Shown one piece after another: positions 9,257-19,176 of a stretch of DNA of 64,000 nucleotides (position 1 is the stretch's first letter; every line of letters begins with the position of its first letter). Source of the stretch: Cytophagales bacterium (lineage in GTDB: Bacteria; Bacteroidota; Bacteroidia; Cytophagales; Cyclobacteriaceae); NCBI GenBank assembly GCA_025359125.1, contig JANYHI010000063.1, forward strand, positions 157,125-221,124, in the 5' to 3' direction. A program made the position numbers and the translations under genes. The notes below the pieces were generated by a model. The model did not search any database. It was not told the DNA's origin and saw nothing but the letters and a program-made list of their open reading frames with translations.

Positions 9257-9418
9257 AAAAGTCTGTAAACAATTGATTATCAGTTATAAAAGTTTACATA
9301 TGGGCATCTTTAGAATTAAAAATTAGAGCTTCAGAAGCCAATAGCAATCCTTTTCTTTATTGAGTGTCTATTTTTTCGAGGATGAATCCACGCACCTAAG
9401 TTTTTGTAATTTTGAAAA

Positions 9419-10072
9419 ATGCTTTCGATTCAAACCTTTACATTCAATGCCTTTGCCGAAAATACATACGTGGCATTTGACGAAACCGGAGAAGCGGTAA
9501 TTATTGATCCGGGTTGCTACAGCTCTCAAGAGTGCGCGGAGCTAACCGAGTTCATCAGCGAACAAAAGTTGATGGTGAAATACTTACTCAACACCCATTG
9601 CCACATCGATCACGTACTCGGAAATCATTTTGTAAAAGAAAAATACAAAGTACCTTTTCTGATTCACGCGCTAGAAGAAAAAGTTTTGCGTGCGGTAAAA
9701 TCGTATGCACCTAACTATGGATTTCCAAATTATAGCGAAGTGTTGCCTGATGCTTTTTTAGCAGAGGGCGAAAAGTTAAAATTCGGAAATGTTGCTTGGG
9801 ATATTCTCTTTTTACCCGGCCATGCACCTGGCCACATAGGCTTCTATGATAAACCTGAAAGGAAACTATTTAGTGGAGATGTTCTTTTTGAAGAGAGCAT
9901 TGGCAGAACCGATTTGCCAGGTGGAAATTTTCAAACCCTGATAGAAAGTATTCATCAAAAACTTTTTACCCTTCCAGATGATATTACGGTGTATCCCGGC
10001 CACGGAGCAACCACCACCATTGGGCACGAAAAAATCCATAATCCGTTTTGTGCCATTGGTTTGAAAAAATAA
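9419..10072 (+). CDS. MBL-fold metallo-hydrolase (glyoxalase II-like)
   Basis: A 217-residue cytoplasmic protein with the binuclear metal signature THCHIDH at residues 59-65 (His60, His62, Asp64, His65). Further ligands sit in the FLPGHAPGH, FSGDVLFEESIGRTDLPGG and VYPGHG segments. This pattern is that of hydroxyacylglutathione hydrolase-like thioesterases of the metallo-beta-lactamase fold. Length and motifs are complete. The substrate is not determinable; in Bacteroidota such proteins occur widely without a glutathione pathway. The next gene, pssA, starts 25 bases downstream. Confidence 0.88.
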   Translation: MLSIQTFTFNAFAENTYVAFDETGEAVIIDPGCYSSQECAELTEFISEQKLMVKYLLNTHCHIDHVLGNHFVKEKYKVPFLIHALEEKVLRAVKSYAPNYGFPNYSEVLPDAFLAEGEKLKFGNVAWDILFLPGHAPGHIGFYDKPERKLFSGDVLFEESIGRTDLPGGNFQTLIESIHQKLFTLPDDITVYPGHGATTTIGHEKIHNPFCAIGLKK

Positions 10073-10096
10073 ATTCTATCAGCAAATAATTAAACT

Positions 10097-10789
10097 GTGA
10101 GTATTAAAAAACACATTCCCAATTTTCTTACCAGTTGTAATTTAGTTTGCGGTTGTTTTGGAATAGTTTATTGCCTAGAAGGTAGGGCGGTGCCTGCTGC
10201 CTATTTTGTTTGGGCCGCAGCCGTTTTTGATTTTTTCGATGGCTTTGCTGCCCGTTGGCTAAAAGTAAATTCACCTATTGGCAAAGAGCTAGATTCGCTA
10301 GCAGACATGGTAAGTTTTGGTTTACTACCAGCAATGGTAATGTACAAAATGTTAGTTCCGGTATCTCCGGTAGATTGGCTGCCGTATGTAGGATTTTTAA
10401 TTGCAGTTTGTGCAGCTCTGCGTCTGGCTACTTTTAATGTAGATGAAACCCAATCAGACTCGTTTAAAGGATTAAACACACCCTCCAACACTTTATTTAT
10501 TACGTCCTTGCCTTTGTTAACAGGCACGGCCAGTGTTTGGCTCCACCAAAGTTGGCTATTGATTTTTATCACCATCATTTTCTCGTGGCTTATGGTGTCT
10601 CCCATTCGGTTTTTTGCATTCAAATTCAAAAACTTCAGTTGGGCAGATAATAAGATACGGTTTACCTTTATTGCTTTATCCGTATTGTTAGTAGCCATAT
10701 TTCGGGTAGGTGCTATTCCATTGATTATACTACTTTACATATTGGCTTCGTTAGTAAATAAAGCTGTTGATCCCGAATCGAAATCATAA
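10097..10789 (+). CDS. pssA: CDP-diacylglycerol--serine O-phosphatidyltransferase
   Basis: This integral membrane protein carries the complete CDP-alcohol phosphotransferase motif, DG-x2-AR-x8-G-x3-D-x3-D, as DGFAARWLKVNSPIGKELDS followed by LAD, near residues 50-72. It makes phosphatidylserine from CDP-diacylglycerol and serine, the precursor of phosphatidylethanolamine. It has about six to eight membrane segments and 230 residues, normal for the bacterial type II enzyme. The start is a GTG. The porU gene follows 3 bases after its stop, so the two are probably co-transcribed. Confidence 0.93.
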   Translation: MSIKKHIPNFLTSCNLVCGCFGIVYCLEGRAVPAAYFVWAAAVFDFFDGFAARWLKVNSPIGKELDSLADMVSFGLLPAMVMYKMLVPVSPVDWLPYVGFLIAVCAALRLATFNVDETQSDSFKGLNTPSNTLFITSLPLLTGTASVWLHQSWLLIFITIIFSWLMVSPIRFFAFKFKNFSWADNKIRFTFIALSVLLVAIFRVGAIPLIILLYILASLVNKAVDPESKS

Positions 10790-10792
10790 TTC

Positions 10793-13700
10793 TTGATACT
10801 AAAAATTAAAATAGTTGTTTGGGTACTTTGCCTAGGGTTTATTCCTTTGGCAAATGCGCAGACCAACTCTGTTCTGGCTTCAGGCGATTGGTATAAATTC
10901 TCTGTAGAAACAGATGGAATTTATAAAATCAATGCCGATTTATTAAGAAAGGCAGGCATTAATCCAGACCAAATAGATCCACGAAACATTCGAATTTACA
11001 CGGGCTCAACCGGCATGTTGCCGCAGGCAAACAGTCAACCCCGCATTCAAGATTTACAAGAGATTTCCATTTCGGTATCAGGAGAGGGTGATGGTAAATT
11101 TAATAGCGAAGACTTTATTCTTTTTTTTGGCCAAGGAGCCGATAAATTTAACTTCGATTTGCAACGACAAGTATTTAAATACGAGAACAATTTATTTACC
11201 GACAAGAATTATTACTTTTTGACTATTGCAACTTCCGCTGGCAAAAGAATTGGAACTAACCAAAATATAGCAGGTTCGTTTCCGCTTATTCAAGAGTATG
11301 ATGATTTTGCGTTTTACGAAACTGAGAAATACAATTTATTAAAATCTGGACGCCAATGGTTTGGCGAACAGTTTGATGTTACTACAGAAGCCACAATTCG
11401 GTTTGATATTTCTGGAATTGTGGCCAACTCTCCGCTTAAATTTACAAGTCATGTGATGGCACAATCCATCAGCGATTGTGCGTTTAAAGTTTTTTTTAAC
11501 AGTAATCAAATTCTTGACCAACCCGTGTTGGCTATTCCTAATTATAAATACGGAATAAAAGGTCAAATACGAATTGACACCGTTTCATTAAATTCTACCA
11601 CTGTAGGCGCGGCTGCACAAAGCAATCAAGATATTAAATATCAATTTAGCAGAGGTACTACTGCTGGGCTTTCCGTTGGGTACTTAGATTATTTTCTTTT
11701 CTCTTTCAAAAGAAAGTTGGCACAATATGGGTCGCAAACTGCCTTTACCTCTTCTAACAGTTTATCCAACAATACTTCATCTTTTGAAATATCGTCTGCT
11801 ACATCAAAAAGTAATGTGTGGAATATTACAGACGTTGCCAATGCAAATGCACAAACAACAGTATTGAATGGAGATAAACTTACATTCTCGCTAACAACAG
11901 ATATACTCAAAAAATTTGTTGTGTTCAATCCAGATAATGTTACGCTCCCCACTTTTGAAAAGAAAATTTCTAATCAGAATGTACATGCACTCACGCCTCC
12001 CCAATTGATTATTATTTCGCATCCTGCTTTTGAAAAAGAGGCAGAGCGGTTAGCTGCTCATCGTCAAAGTAAATCAGGAATTACAACAGCAGTGGTAACT
12101 ACCGATGAAATTTATCATGAATATGCAAGTGGAAAACCTGACTTTACTGCAATACGTGATTTTGTCCGAGATCTTTATAAAAAATCTGGATCGCAACTAA
12201 AAAATATACTGCTGTTTGGCAGAGGCTCTTACGATTATAAAGACAGAGTATTCAACAATACCAATTTTGTGCCGATATACGAATCTGTCAATTCACTTAG
12301 CCCATTAGAAACATATTCATCTGATGATTATTATGCATTGTTAGAAGACAATGAGGGAGATTGGAATGAAAATCCTGCGGCTAACTCATCCATGGATGTT
12401 GGCGTAGGCAGGTTGCCCGTAAAAACAAGTGATGAAGCCAAAGCAGTTGTCGATAAATTAATTGCCTATGATATCGAGCCAAAAGGTGCAGGTGCTTGGA
12501 GAAAAAATATTTTGTTTGTTGCCGATGATGGTGATGGAAGTTTACATCAAGATCAATCTAATCAGCTTGCTAAAACGATCGATCAGCTCAATCCTGAATT
12601 TGATGCCAACAGACTTTTTCTTGGTTCGTATAAACAAATTACTTTAAACACAGGTCAGTATAGTCCTGATGCATCAAAGACATTAGATCTTGCCATTCGT
12701 AAAGGGCAATCTATAGTTAACTACACCGGACACGGATCTGAAAAAGTGTGGATGCAAGAACAGATCATTTCTGAAACATCTGTTCTTAATTTAAAAAATA
12801 CAAATCGATATCCTTTGTTTGTAACGGCAACATGCGAATTTGGTCGCAACGATGATCCATTCATTATTTCGAGTGCAGAGCATTTGTTATTTCAACCGAA
12901 AGGTGGTGGAATTGGGTTGGTGACTACCGCACGCCCAGTTAATTCTAGCACCAACTTTACTCTGAACAAAGCATTTTATACTTCCTTATTCACTCAACAA
13001 AATAATAGCTATCGAGATATTGGCTCTGTATTCAGAGAGACTAAAAATAATAGTATCAGCGGAACCGCTAATCGCAATTTTTCACTCTTGTGCGATCCTT
13101 CTCTAAAATTAAATTGGTCAACCAATCAGGTGGTTGCAACAAATATTACTACAGCTTCTGGTTCATCTACACTTAAATCTCTTTCAAAAGTTACCATTCA
13201 AGGAGAGATAAGAACCAATGGAGCGAAACGATTAGATTATAATGGAACTGTAACAGTAATTGTTTTTGATAAAGTGCAGAATTTAAGCACACTAAATGAT
13301 GCAGATGAAGTAGTTAATCCGCCCTCTCCTCCTTACAACTACACTCAACGAACAAATAAATTATTTGAAGGAAGTGCGAGCGTTGTAAATGGTACATTCC
13401 AACTCGACTTAGTACTGCCGCAAAATATTATTGCTGGGGTAGACAAAGGAAAAATAAGTTACTACGCGCATGCTGCTACCGGAGAAGATGCTTTTGGATA
13501 TACGAACGATATACAAATAGGAGGAACCGAACCTTCTCCTGTGGCCGATACCACACCGCCTCAAATAAAATTATTCTTGGGAGATACTACCTTTATATCT
13601 GGTGGGCTTGCCGCATCGAATACAAAAATGATTGCGCTGCTTTCTGATGAAAGTGGTATCTCCACCTCGTCTATCAATCCGCAAAATAATATCATTGCCA

Positions 13701-14206
13701 AAATAGATGGAACTAAAACCTTTATCGTCAACGATTATTACGAGGCAAATCAAGATAACTTTAAAAAAGGAACTGTTATTTTTCCGCTTGATACCTTACG
13801 AAAAGGCAAGCACACACTTACGCTTACTGCTTCTGATACTTATAATAATAGTAAAACATCATCAGTAGATTTTGTGGTTACTGAAGGAAACGGAATCTCT
13901 ATCGAGCAATTCACTAATTTTCCCAACCCGGTGGTAACAGGCACTAAGTTTTGGTTCACTCACAATAGGCCAGGCGAAGATCTACAGGCAACTTTATTAA
14001 TTTATAATTTAGCTGGTCAGCTGGTGCTTGAGAAAGATTATACCATTACCGAAAGTTCGTATCAGGTAATTCTACCCGAATGGAATATAGAAGAAGCCAA
14101 CGGAGGAAAATTAGGGCATGGTTTATACGTGGCAAGGCTGTTTGTTCGTTCTCTGCTAGATGGCTCAAATAATGAAAAAAATGCCAAGTTTATTTTACTG
14201 AATTAA
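10793..14206 (+). CDS. porU: Type IX secretion system C25 sortase PorU
   Basis: The 1137-residue protein begins at a TTG with a signal peptide (MILKIKIVVWVLCLGFIPLANAQ). It contains a gingipain-type C25 peptidase domain in the middle: catalytic His647 in NYTGHGSEK and Cys681 in TATCEFGRND. In type IX secretion PorU cleaves the C-terminal signal of exported proteins and attaches them to a surface lipid anchor. The C-terminus (FTNFPNPV ... LIYNLAGQLV ... HGLYVARLFV) is itself a T9SS sorting-domain-like fold, as in known PorU. It is followed 25 bases later by porV, its partner in the attachment complex. Upstream linkage to pssA is tight. Confidence 0.95.
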   Translation: MILKIKIVVWVLCLGFIPLANAQTNSVLASGDWYKFSVETDGIYKINADLLRKAGINPDQIDPRNIRIYTGSTGMLPQANSQPRIQDLQEISISVSGEGDGKFNSEDFILFFGQGADKFNFDLQRQVFKYENNLFTDKNYYFLTIATSAGKRIGTNQNIAGSFPLIQEYDDFAFYETEKYNLLKSGRQWFGEQFDVTTEATIRFDISGIVANSPLKFTSHVMAQSISDCAFKVFFNSNQILDQPVLAIPNYKYGIKGQIRIDTVSLNSTTVGAAAQSNQDIKYQFSRGTTAGLSVGYLDYFLFSFKRKLAQYGSQTAFTSSNSLSNNTSSFEISSATSKSNVWNITDVANANAQTTVLNGDKLTFSLTTDILKKFVVFNPDNVTLPTFEKKISNQNVHALTPPQLIIISHPAFEKEAERLAAHRQSKSGITTAVVTTDEIYHEYASGKPDFTAIRDFVRDLYKKSGSQLKNILLFGRGSYDYKDRVFNNTNFVPIYESVNSLSPLETYSSDDYYALLEDNEGDWNENPAANSSMDVGVGRLPVKTSDEAKAVVDKLIAYDIEPKGAGAWRKNILFVADDGDGSLHQDQSNQLAKTIDQLNPEFDANRLFLGSYKQITLNTGQYSPDASKTLDLAIRKGQSIVNYTGHGSEKVWMQEQIISETSVLNLKNTNRYPLFVTATCEFGRNDDPFIISSAEHLLFQPKGGGIGLVTTARPVNSSTNFTLNKAFYTSLFTQQNNSYRDIGSVFRETKNNSISGTANRNFSLLCDPSLKLNWSTNQVVATNITTASGSSTLKSLSKVTIQGEIRTNGAKRLDYNGTVTVIVFDKVQNLSTLNDADEVVNPPSPPYNYTQRTNKLFEGSASVVNGTFQLDLVLPQNIIAGVDKGKISYYAHAATGEDAFGYTNDIQIGGTEPSPVADTTPPQIKLFLGDTTFISGGLAASNTKMIALLSDESGISTSSINPQNNIIAKIDGTKTFIVNDYYEANQDNFKKGTVIFPLDTLRKGKHTLTLTASDTYNNSKTSSVDFVVTEGNGISIEQFTNFPNPVVTGTKFWFTHNRPGEDLQATLLIYNLAGQLVLEKDYTITESSYQVILPEWNIEEANGGKLGHGLYVARLFVRSLLDGSNNEKNAKFILLN

Positions 14207-14231
14207 TTACCTTTAAACCGAGAATCTTTGT

Positions 14232-15380
14232 ATGAATAAATCTAGTTGGTTATTAATCTCATTAATAAGCTCGGGCGTGTTGGTCTACGGCCAAAACGGT
14301 GGAGTTATAATTGGCCAAGACCCTAACAACAAAAACATCACCACAGCCGTACCTTTTTTAACGATCACTCCCGATGCTCGCGCTGCTGGTATGGGAGATG
14401 TTGGTGTCGCAACTTCACCCGATGCCAACTCCGCTTATTGGAATGCCGGTAAGTTAGCCTTTATTGATAAAGGATACGGTGCATCTCTTTCTTATACTCC
14501 CTGGCTGGGCAAGATCATCAACGATATGAAACTCGTGCACCTATCGGGTTTCTATAAAATTAATCGCGAGCAGACTGTTGCTGCTTCGCTTAAGTATTTT
14601 GATTTAGGCGATATTCAATTGCGAGATGGAAATAATGTTTCGTTAGGAAATTATAACCCACGCGAAATGGCTCTTGATGTAACTTACTCACAGTTACTGA
14701 CCGATCATTTTAGCATAGGCGGTACGCTAAGGTACATTTACTCAAACCTAACCGGTGCGCTTTCAAATAACAACGATGCTACCTCCGCACATTCGGTGGC
14801 TGCAGATATAGGTGTTTACTATACCAAACCATTTGAATCGAAGAACGCAACGCTTTCATTAGGTGCTTCCATTTCTAATATCGGAGCAAAAATTAATTAT
14901 ACAAACTCCAGTAATGCAGATTTTATTCCCACCAACCTGCGCTTAGGTGGTGCCTATAAAATGGAATTAGATCCCATGAATACGTTAACTTTTGCGCTTG
15001 ACTTTAATAAGCTAATGGTGCCCACCACCGTACCGGGCAGCAGAAATAAACCCTTGTTGAATGGAATCTTCGGATCATTTTCGGATGCACCGGGAGGTTG
15101 GCAAGAAGAACTTTCTGAAATTACTATTTCAGGTGGAGTCGAGTATTGGTACAACAATACTTTTGCAGGAAGAATTGGATATTTTTATGAAGACCAAACT
15201 AAAGGCAATCGTAAATATTTATCGGCTGGTGTCGGTTTCAAATACGATAATTTTGTGATTGATATGGCGTATTTAGTTCCTACCAATAAGCGCGAAAATG
15301 CGTTGGCCGAAACCATTCGCTTCACCATCATGTACGTTCTTCCCACTAAAGCCAAGGAAGAAGAATCTGTAACCGACTAA
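14232..15380 (+). CDS. porV: Type IX secretion outer-membrane protein PorV
   Basis: A 382-residue outer-membrane beta-barrel of the FadL-like PorV family, with a signal peptide and the mature start GQNGGVIIGQDPNNKNITTAVPFLTITPDARAAG-like region. The TPDARAAGMGDVGVATSPDA segment is a PorV hallmark. PorV shuttles folded cargo from the translocon to PorU. The order porU-porV is the standard Bacteroidota arrangement. The stop codon overlaps the start of the next gene by one base (TAATG). Confidence 0.95.
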   Translation: MNKSSWLLISLISSGVLVYGQNGGVIIGQDPNNKNITTAVPFLTITPDARAAGMGDVGVATSPDANSAYWNAGKLAFIDKGYGASLSYTPWLGKIINDMKLVHLSGFYKINREQTVAASLKYFDLGDIQLRDGNNVSLGNYNPREMALDVTYSQLLTDHFSIGGTLRYIYSNLTGALSNNNDATSAHSVAADIGVYYTKPFESKNATLSLGASISNIGAKINYTNSSNADFIPTNLRLGGAYKMELDPMNTLTFALDFNKLMVPTTVPGSRNKPLLNGIFGSFSDAPGGWQEELSEITISGGVEYWYNNTFAGRIGYFYEDQTKGNRKYLSAGVGFKYDNFVIDMAYLVPTNKRENALAETIRFTIMYVLPTKAKEEESVTD

Positions 15381-16639
15381 TGGTGCTAGACAGAAAAATT
15401 CCTCCTGCTTTTGAGAAGCAGTTTTCTTTTACCCTTCCCCAATCTGAGATACTTTCATTAAGTAACCAACTTAATCTTGTTTGGGTAAAGGGCGCACAAG
15501 ATATTATTAAGCTTGACTTTATTTACAAAGCAGGCAAATGGCTTGAGCCAAAAGCAGGTGTAGCCTACTTTACTGCTCAAATGTTGGAGAAGGGTAGCGA
15601 AAGATATACAGCACAACAAATTGCAGAAATACTAGACTATCACGGGGCACAGCTCGAAATATCCGCAGGTTCAGATTTTACATCTGTTGCCATTTATACG
15701 TTGTCTAAAAATATTCCTAAGGTATTGCCTGTTATTTTAGACCTCATTCAGCACCCAATATTTCCACAAGAAGAGCTCTCATTATTAGTTGATATCTTTA
15801 AACAGAATCTTAAAGTCAATAGTGAAAAAAATAGTTTTTTAGCTTCTAAATATTTTCACAAAAATATATTTGGAAGCGCACATCCCTATGGTCGCTCGGT
15901 TGAAGAAGCAGATGTAAACGCAATCACTCCGGCAGACCTTTCTTTATTTTTTAAAAATTTCTTCAGTCCGCACGAGGTTTACCTTACGGGAAATTTGTCT
16001 TCGAGTGAATTCGATCTAATAACTTCTTCTCTATCGAAATTAAAAAAGAAGAATACCCCGGTTGCTACCAATGCCAATTCAGCCTCGGGGCTTCAGATAG
16101 AAAAAATCGAAAAGAAGGAAAGTATTCAGGCATCTATTCGTATGGGGCGAAAATTATTCACAAGGGCGCACCCTGATTATCCTGCATTTCTCCTGTTGAA
16201 TCATTTGTTAGGTGGCTTCTTTGGCTCGCGCCTGATGAAAAATATCCGCGAAGAAAAGGGTCTCACATACGGAATTTACTCTTCACTCACTCCACACCTG
16301 CAAGATGGTTTGTTTGTGGTTGGCACAGATGTAAACAATGAGAAAGCCTCATTGACCATCGAAGAAATACTAAAAGAATTGAAAAATCTTCAGGAAACTC
16401 TGGTTCCATTATCTGAATTAGAACTTTCAAAAAATCATTTGTTAGGAAGTTTGCAACTCGAGATTAGCAATCCGTTTTCGATAACCGAAAAAATAAAAAC
16501 AACCCGGCTCCATCAACTATCATCAGATCATTACACCAATCTCTTTAAGATTATTAGCAGCACCCAGCCAACCGATCTACAGCAACTAGCCAAACACTAT
16601 TGGCAAGAATCTGATTTGTTTATTTGTCAGGTTGGCTAA
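15380..16639 (+). CDS. M16 family peptidase homologue, predicted inactive
   Basis: The 419-residue protein has both halves of an M16B (processing-peptidase-like) subunit, including the C-terminal IREEKGLTYGIYSSL segment. The zinc motif HxxEH is replaced by YFTAQ at residues 63-67, so both metal-binding histidines and the catalytic glutamate are absent. Such chains are known as the non-catalytic partner in heterodimeric M16 enzymes. Here no catalytic subunit is next to it. The start codon overlaps the porV stop, which implies translational coupling to the type IX secretion genes. No signal peptide is obvious. Confidence 0.8.
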   Translation: MVLDRKIPPAFEKQFSFTLPQSEILSLSNQLNLVWVKGAQDIIKLDFIYKAGKWLEPKAGVAYFTAQMLEKGSERYTAQQIAEILDYHGAQLEISAGSDFTSVAIYTLSKNIPKVLPVILDLIQHPIFPQEELSLLVDIFKQNLKVNSEKNSFLASKYFHKNIFGSAHPYGRSVEEADVNAITPADLSLFFKNFFSPHEVYLTGNLSSSEFDLITSSLSKLKKKNTPVATNANSASGLQIEKIEKKESIQASIRMGRKLFTRAHPDYPAFLLLNHLLGGFFGSRLMKNIREEKGLTYGIYSSLTPHLQDGLFVVGTDVNNEKASLTIEEILKELKNLQETLVPLSELELSKNHLLGSLQLEISNPFSITEKIKTTRLHQLSSDHYTNLFKIISSTQPTDLQQLAKHYWQESDLFICQVG

Positions 16640-16742
16640 CTACTCATTTCGGCCTACACACAAAATGTGAAAATCCAAAAAAATGAACTATTTTGGTTAG
16701 GTAATTTATCATCAATAAATAATCACCCTAAACCTACAAGCA

Positions 16743-17747
16743 ATGAAAAAGATAGGCATACTACACGGCATGGAACGCTCCTTCCCCGAAGCATTTGTCG
16801 AGCATATCAATAAAATGGGATTAAAAGATATAAAGGCCGAATCAGTTTTAATTGATATGGTTGAGCAAGGTGTGGGTGATGATTACGCGGTGATTATCGA
16901 TCGCATATCGCAAGATGTTCCGTTCTATCGCGCCTACCTGAAGAATGCCGCCATTACTGGAACGGCTGTCATCAACAATCCGTTTTGGTGGAGTGCCGAT
17001 GAAAAGTTTTTTAACAATGCACTGGCGATAAAAATCGGAGTTCCTGTTCCCAAAACCGTTATCCTTCCTTCGCATGAGCGCCCAACCGACACGAGTGATT
17101 CTTCTTTCAGTAATTTAAAATTTCCATTGAGTTGGGAGAAAATATTCGAACATATCGGTTTTCCTGCTTACATGAAGCCACACGCTGGTGGAGGTTGGAA
17201 AAGTGTTTACAAACTAAACAACATGGATGATTTTTTCAGATCGTACAGCGAGACGGGACAACTGGTAATGATGCTACAGGAAGAAATTATTTTTGAAGAC
17301 TACTTCCGCTGCTATTGCCTTGGCGGAAAATACGTGCGCATTATGCAATATGAGCCGCGTAACCCACACCACTTGCGTTATCATAGTAACAATGGCCCTG
17401 CGTCCGCTAAGTTATTAAAAGAAGTAAATGATTATGTGTTGCAGTTGTGCCATGCGCTGGGATATGATTTCAACACAGTAGAAATGGCCGTGCGTAATGG
17501 AGTGCCGTATGCAATTGATTTTTGTAATCCTGCTCCTGATGCAGATTTAAAATCTGTGGGACAAGAAAATTTTGATTGGGTGGTAGAACACGCTTCCAAA
17601 ATGGCGATTGAGCGAGCACAATCTCAAAAATTCGGCAAAGACAATCTCACTTGGGGAACATTTATTAAAAACTCTGTTGGTATAGAAGTAGCTTCTTTAA
17701 AACCAATAAAAGAAGCTACTTCAAAAAAATCGAAGTCTAAAACTTAA
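16743..17747 (+). CDS. ATP-grasp domain ligase (RimK-like), unknown substrate
   Basis: The 334-residue protein has an ATP-grasp core: the nucleotide-binding strand and lysine in FPAYMKPHAGGGWKSVYKL, the hinge segment LVMMLQEEIIFEDYFRCYC, and the metal-ligand end NTVEMAVRNGVPYAIDFCNP, in which Glu and Asn bind magnesium. ATP-grasp enzymes join a carboxylate to an amine or thiol through an acyl phosphate. It is the first gene of a four-gene ligase group with a YbdK-like protein, an amidotransferase and another ATP-grasp-like protein. The lysine-rich tail (KEATSKKSKSKT) is probably disordered. The product is not known. Confidence 0.8.
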   Translation: MKKIGILHGMERSFPEAFVEHINKMGLKDIKAESVLIDMVEQGVGDDYAVIIDRISQDVPFYRAYLKNAAITGTAVINNPFWWSADEKFFNNALAIKIGVPVPKTVILPSHERPTDTSDSSFSNLKFPLSWEKIFEHIGFPAYMKPHAGGGWKSVYKLNNMDDFFRSYSETGQLVMMLQEEIIFEDYFRCYCLGGKYVRIMQYEPRNPHHLRYHSNNGPASAKLLKEVNDYVLQLCHALGYDFNTVEMAVRNGVPYAIDFCNPAPDADLKSVGQENFDWVVEHASKMAIERAQSQKFGKDNLTWGTFIKNSVGIEVASLKPIKEATSKKSKSKT

Positions 17748-17753
17748 ATTAAA

Positions 17754-17790
17754 ACTCCTTCTCTTTGGAGAATGGGTATGAGGGATGAGG
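17754..17790. repeat. REP-like palindromic repeat, copy B
   Basis: ACTCCTTCTCTTTGGAGAAT followed by GGGTATGAGGGATGAGG. It has the same palindromic plan as copies A, C and D. Its right end overlaps the upstream-most possible ATG (17785) of the next gene, which argues that translation starts at the second ATG, 17794. Confidence 0.6.
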
Positions 17791-17793
17791 TCT

Positions 17794-18891
17794 ATGGAAA
17801 AATTTACACTAGGGGTAGAAGAAGAGTACATGGTGATTGATCCAATTACTCGTGAATTGAAATCGCATGATCAAAAAATTGTAGAGCTCTCTTCCAAAAC
17901 ATTTGGCGATGAAGTGAAGGCAGAGATGCACCAAGCCGTGGTAGAAGTAGGAACGGGTATCTGCCAAAATGTGGATGAAGCCCGCGTTGAAATAAAAAAA
18001 TTGCGCAGGCATGTTGCCCAAGTTGCGGCAGGCTTAAATTTAAAAATTGGCGCTGCCGGCACTCATCCATTTTCGCATTGGAGTACCCAATTAATTACAC
18101 CCAACCCACGCTATGATGCTATTGTAAATGAAATGCAAGAGGCGGCTCGCTCCAATCTCATTTTTGGATTACATGTTCATGTGGGCATCAAAGACAAAGA
18201 CATGGCCATTCACATCATGAATACCGTGCGCTATTTTCTTCCACACGTATATGCATTGTCTTCCAATTCACCTTTTTGGGAAGGTAGAAATACAGGGTTC
18301 AAATCATTTCGCACAAAAGTGTTTGACAAGTTTCCCCGCACGGGCATCCCCGATCAGTTTACCAGTTGGGATGATTTTAAAAACTATGTCAATCTACTGA
18401 TCAAAACAAATTGCATCGACAACGCAAAAAAAATATGGTGGGATGTGCGCGTTCATCCCTTCTTCGATACAATCGAGTTTCGCATTTGCGATGTGCCCAT
18501 GTTAGTTGAAGAAACAATTGCCATCACCGCTATTTTTCAAGCATTGGTAGCAAAGCTTTTTAAACTGCGAATGCAGAATATGAGCTTTATCATGTACAAT
18601 CGTGCGCTTATAAACGAGAACAAATGGCGCGCTTCGCGCTATGGCCTCGATGGCAAACTCATCGATTTCGGCATTCAACAAGAAAAAGATACACGCGCAT
18701 TAATAGTAGAACTGCTAGAGTTTGTAGATGATGTAGTGGACGAACTAGGCAGCCGGCAGGCCTTACAATATGTTTATCAAATACTAAAAGAAGGAAGTGG
18801 TGCCGATAGGCAATTAGAAGTGTTTAGGCAGACAGGTAGTTTGGAACGGGTAGTGGATTATATTACCGATGAGACCGTGAGGGGGGTTTAG
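17794..18891 (+). CDS. YbdK-type carboxylate-amine ligase (glutamate-cysteine ligase 2 family)
   Basis: The N-terminus MEKFTLGVEEEYMVIDP is the diagnostic start of the GCS2/YbdK family, with the GVEEEY glutamates binding magnesium. FGLHVHVGIKDKD and VRVHPFFDTIEFRICDVPM are further conserved blocks. Family members catalyse ATP-dependent gamma-glutamyl-type ligations, but the physiological substrate of most is unknown. The protein is full length (365 residues). The ATG at 17794 is chosen because the earlier ATG lies in a REP-like repeat. The gene follows the ATP-grasp gene by 46 bases and continues the ligase cluster. Confidence 0.88.
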   Translation: MEKFTLGVEEEYMVIDPITRELKSHDQKIVELSSKTFGDEVKAEMHQAVVEVGTGICQNVDEARVEIKKLRRHVAQVAAGLNLKIGAAGTHPFSHWSTQLITPNPRYDAIVNEMQEAARSNLIFGLHVHVGIKDKDMAIHIMNTVRYFLPHVYALSSNSPFWEGRNTGFKSFRTKVFDKFPRTGIPDQFTSWDDFKNYVNLLIKTNCIDNAKKIWWDVRVHPFFDTIEFRICDVPMLVEETIAITAIFQALVAKLFKLRMQNMSFIMYNRALINENKWRASRYGLDGKLIDFGIQQEKDTRALIVELLEFVDDVVDELGSRQALQYVYQILKEGSGADRQLEVFRQTGSLERVVDYITDETVRGV

Positions 18892-18962
18892 GATTTATCT
18901 GCTTCAACTTCATTTGCGCAAAATAAGGGTGTTCAGGGTTTACTATCAGTTCTTGTCTTTGT

Positions 18963-19039
18963 GGATGTATTGATACATCCCATAATTATATTTTTTCTGG
19001 CATTCTCGAGATCATACCGCTGATTATCTCAATATCAGC
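18963..19039. other. Intergenic palindromes between the two halves of the ligase cluster
   Basis: In the 285-base gap there is a nearly perfect palindrome GGATGTAT-TG-ATACATCC (18963-18980), and a second inverted repeat GCTGAT...ATCAGC (19019-19024 and 19034-19039). The first could be an operator. Neither is followed by a T-run, so they are not convincing terminators. No gene is seen in the gap. Confidence 0.4.
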
Positions 19040-19176
19040 ACATACTAAAACCATTGCTATTTTTAAGATTATAAAAATATAAACGAAGGCAGCTTCCAGG
19101 TTTAAAAGCTCAACAAACAGCGAGGCAGATTATTAGCTTATCACTACCTTTACTTGCCCTATCAAAAACCTAAATT

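Noticed and set aside
9407..9414. TAATTTTG as the promoter -7 element of the metallo-hydrolase gene
   Set aside because: It lies only four bases before the start codon, which would give a leaderless mRNA, and no -33 TTG is at the right distance.
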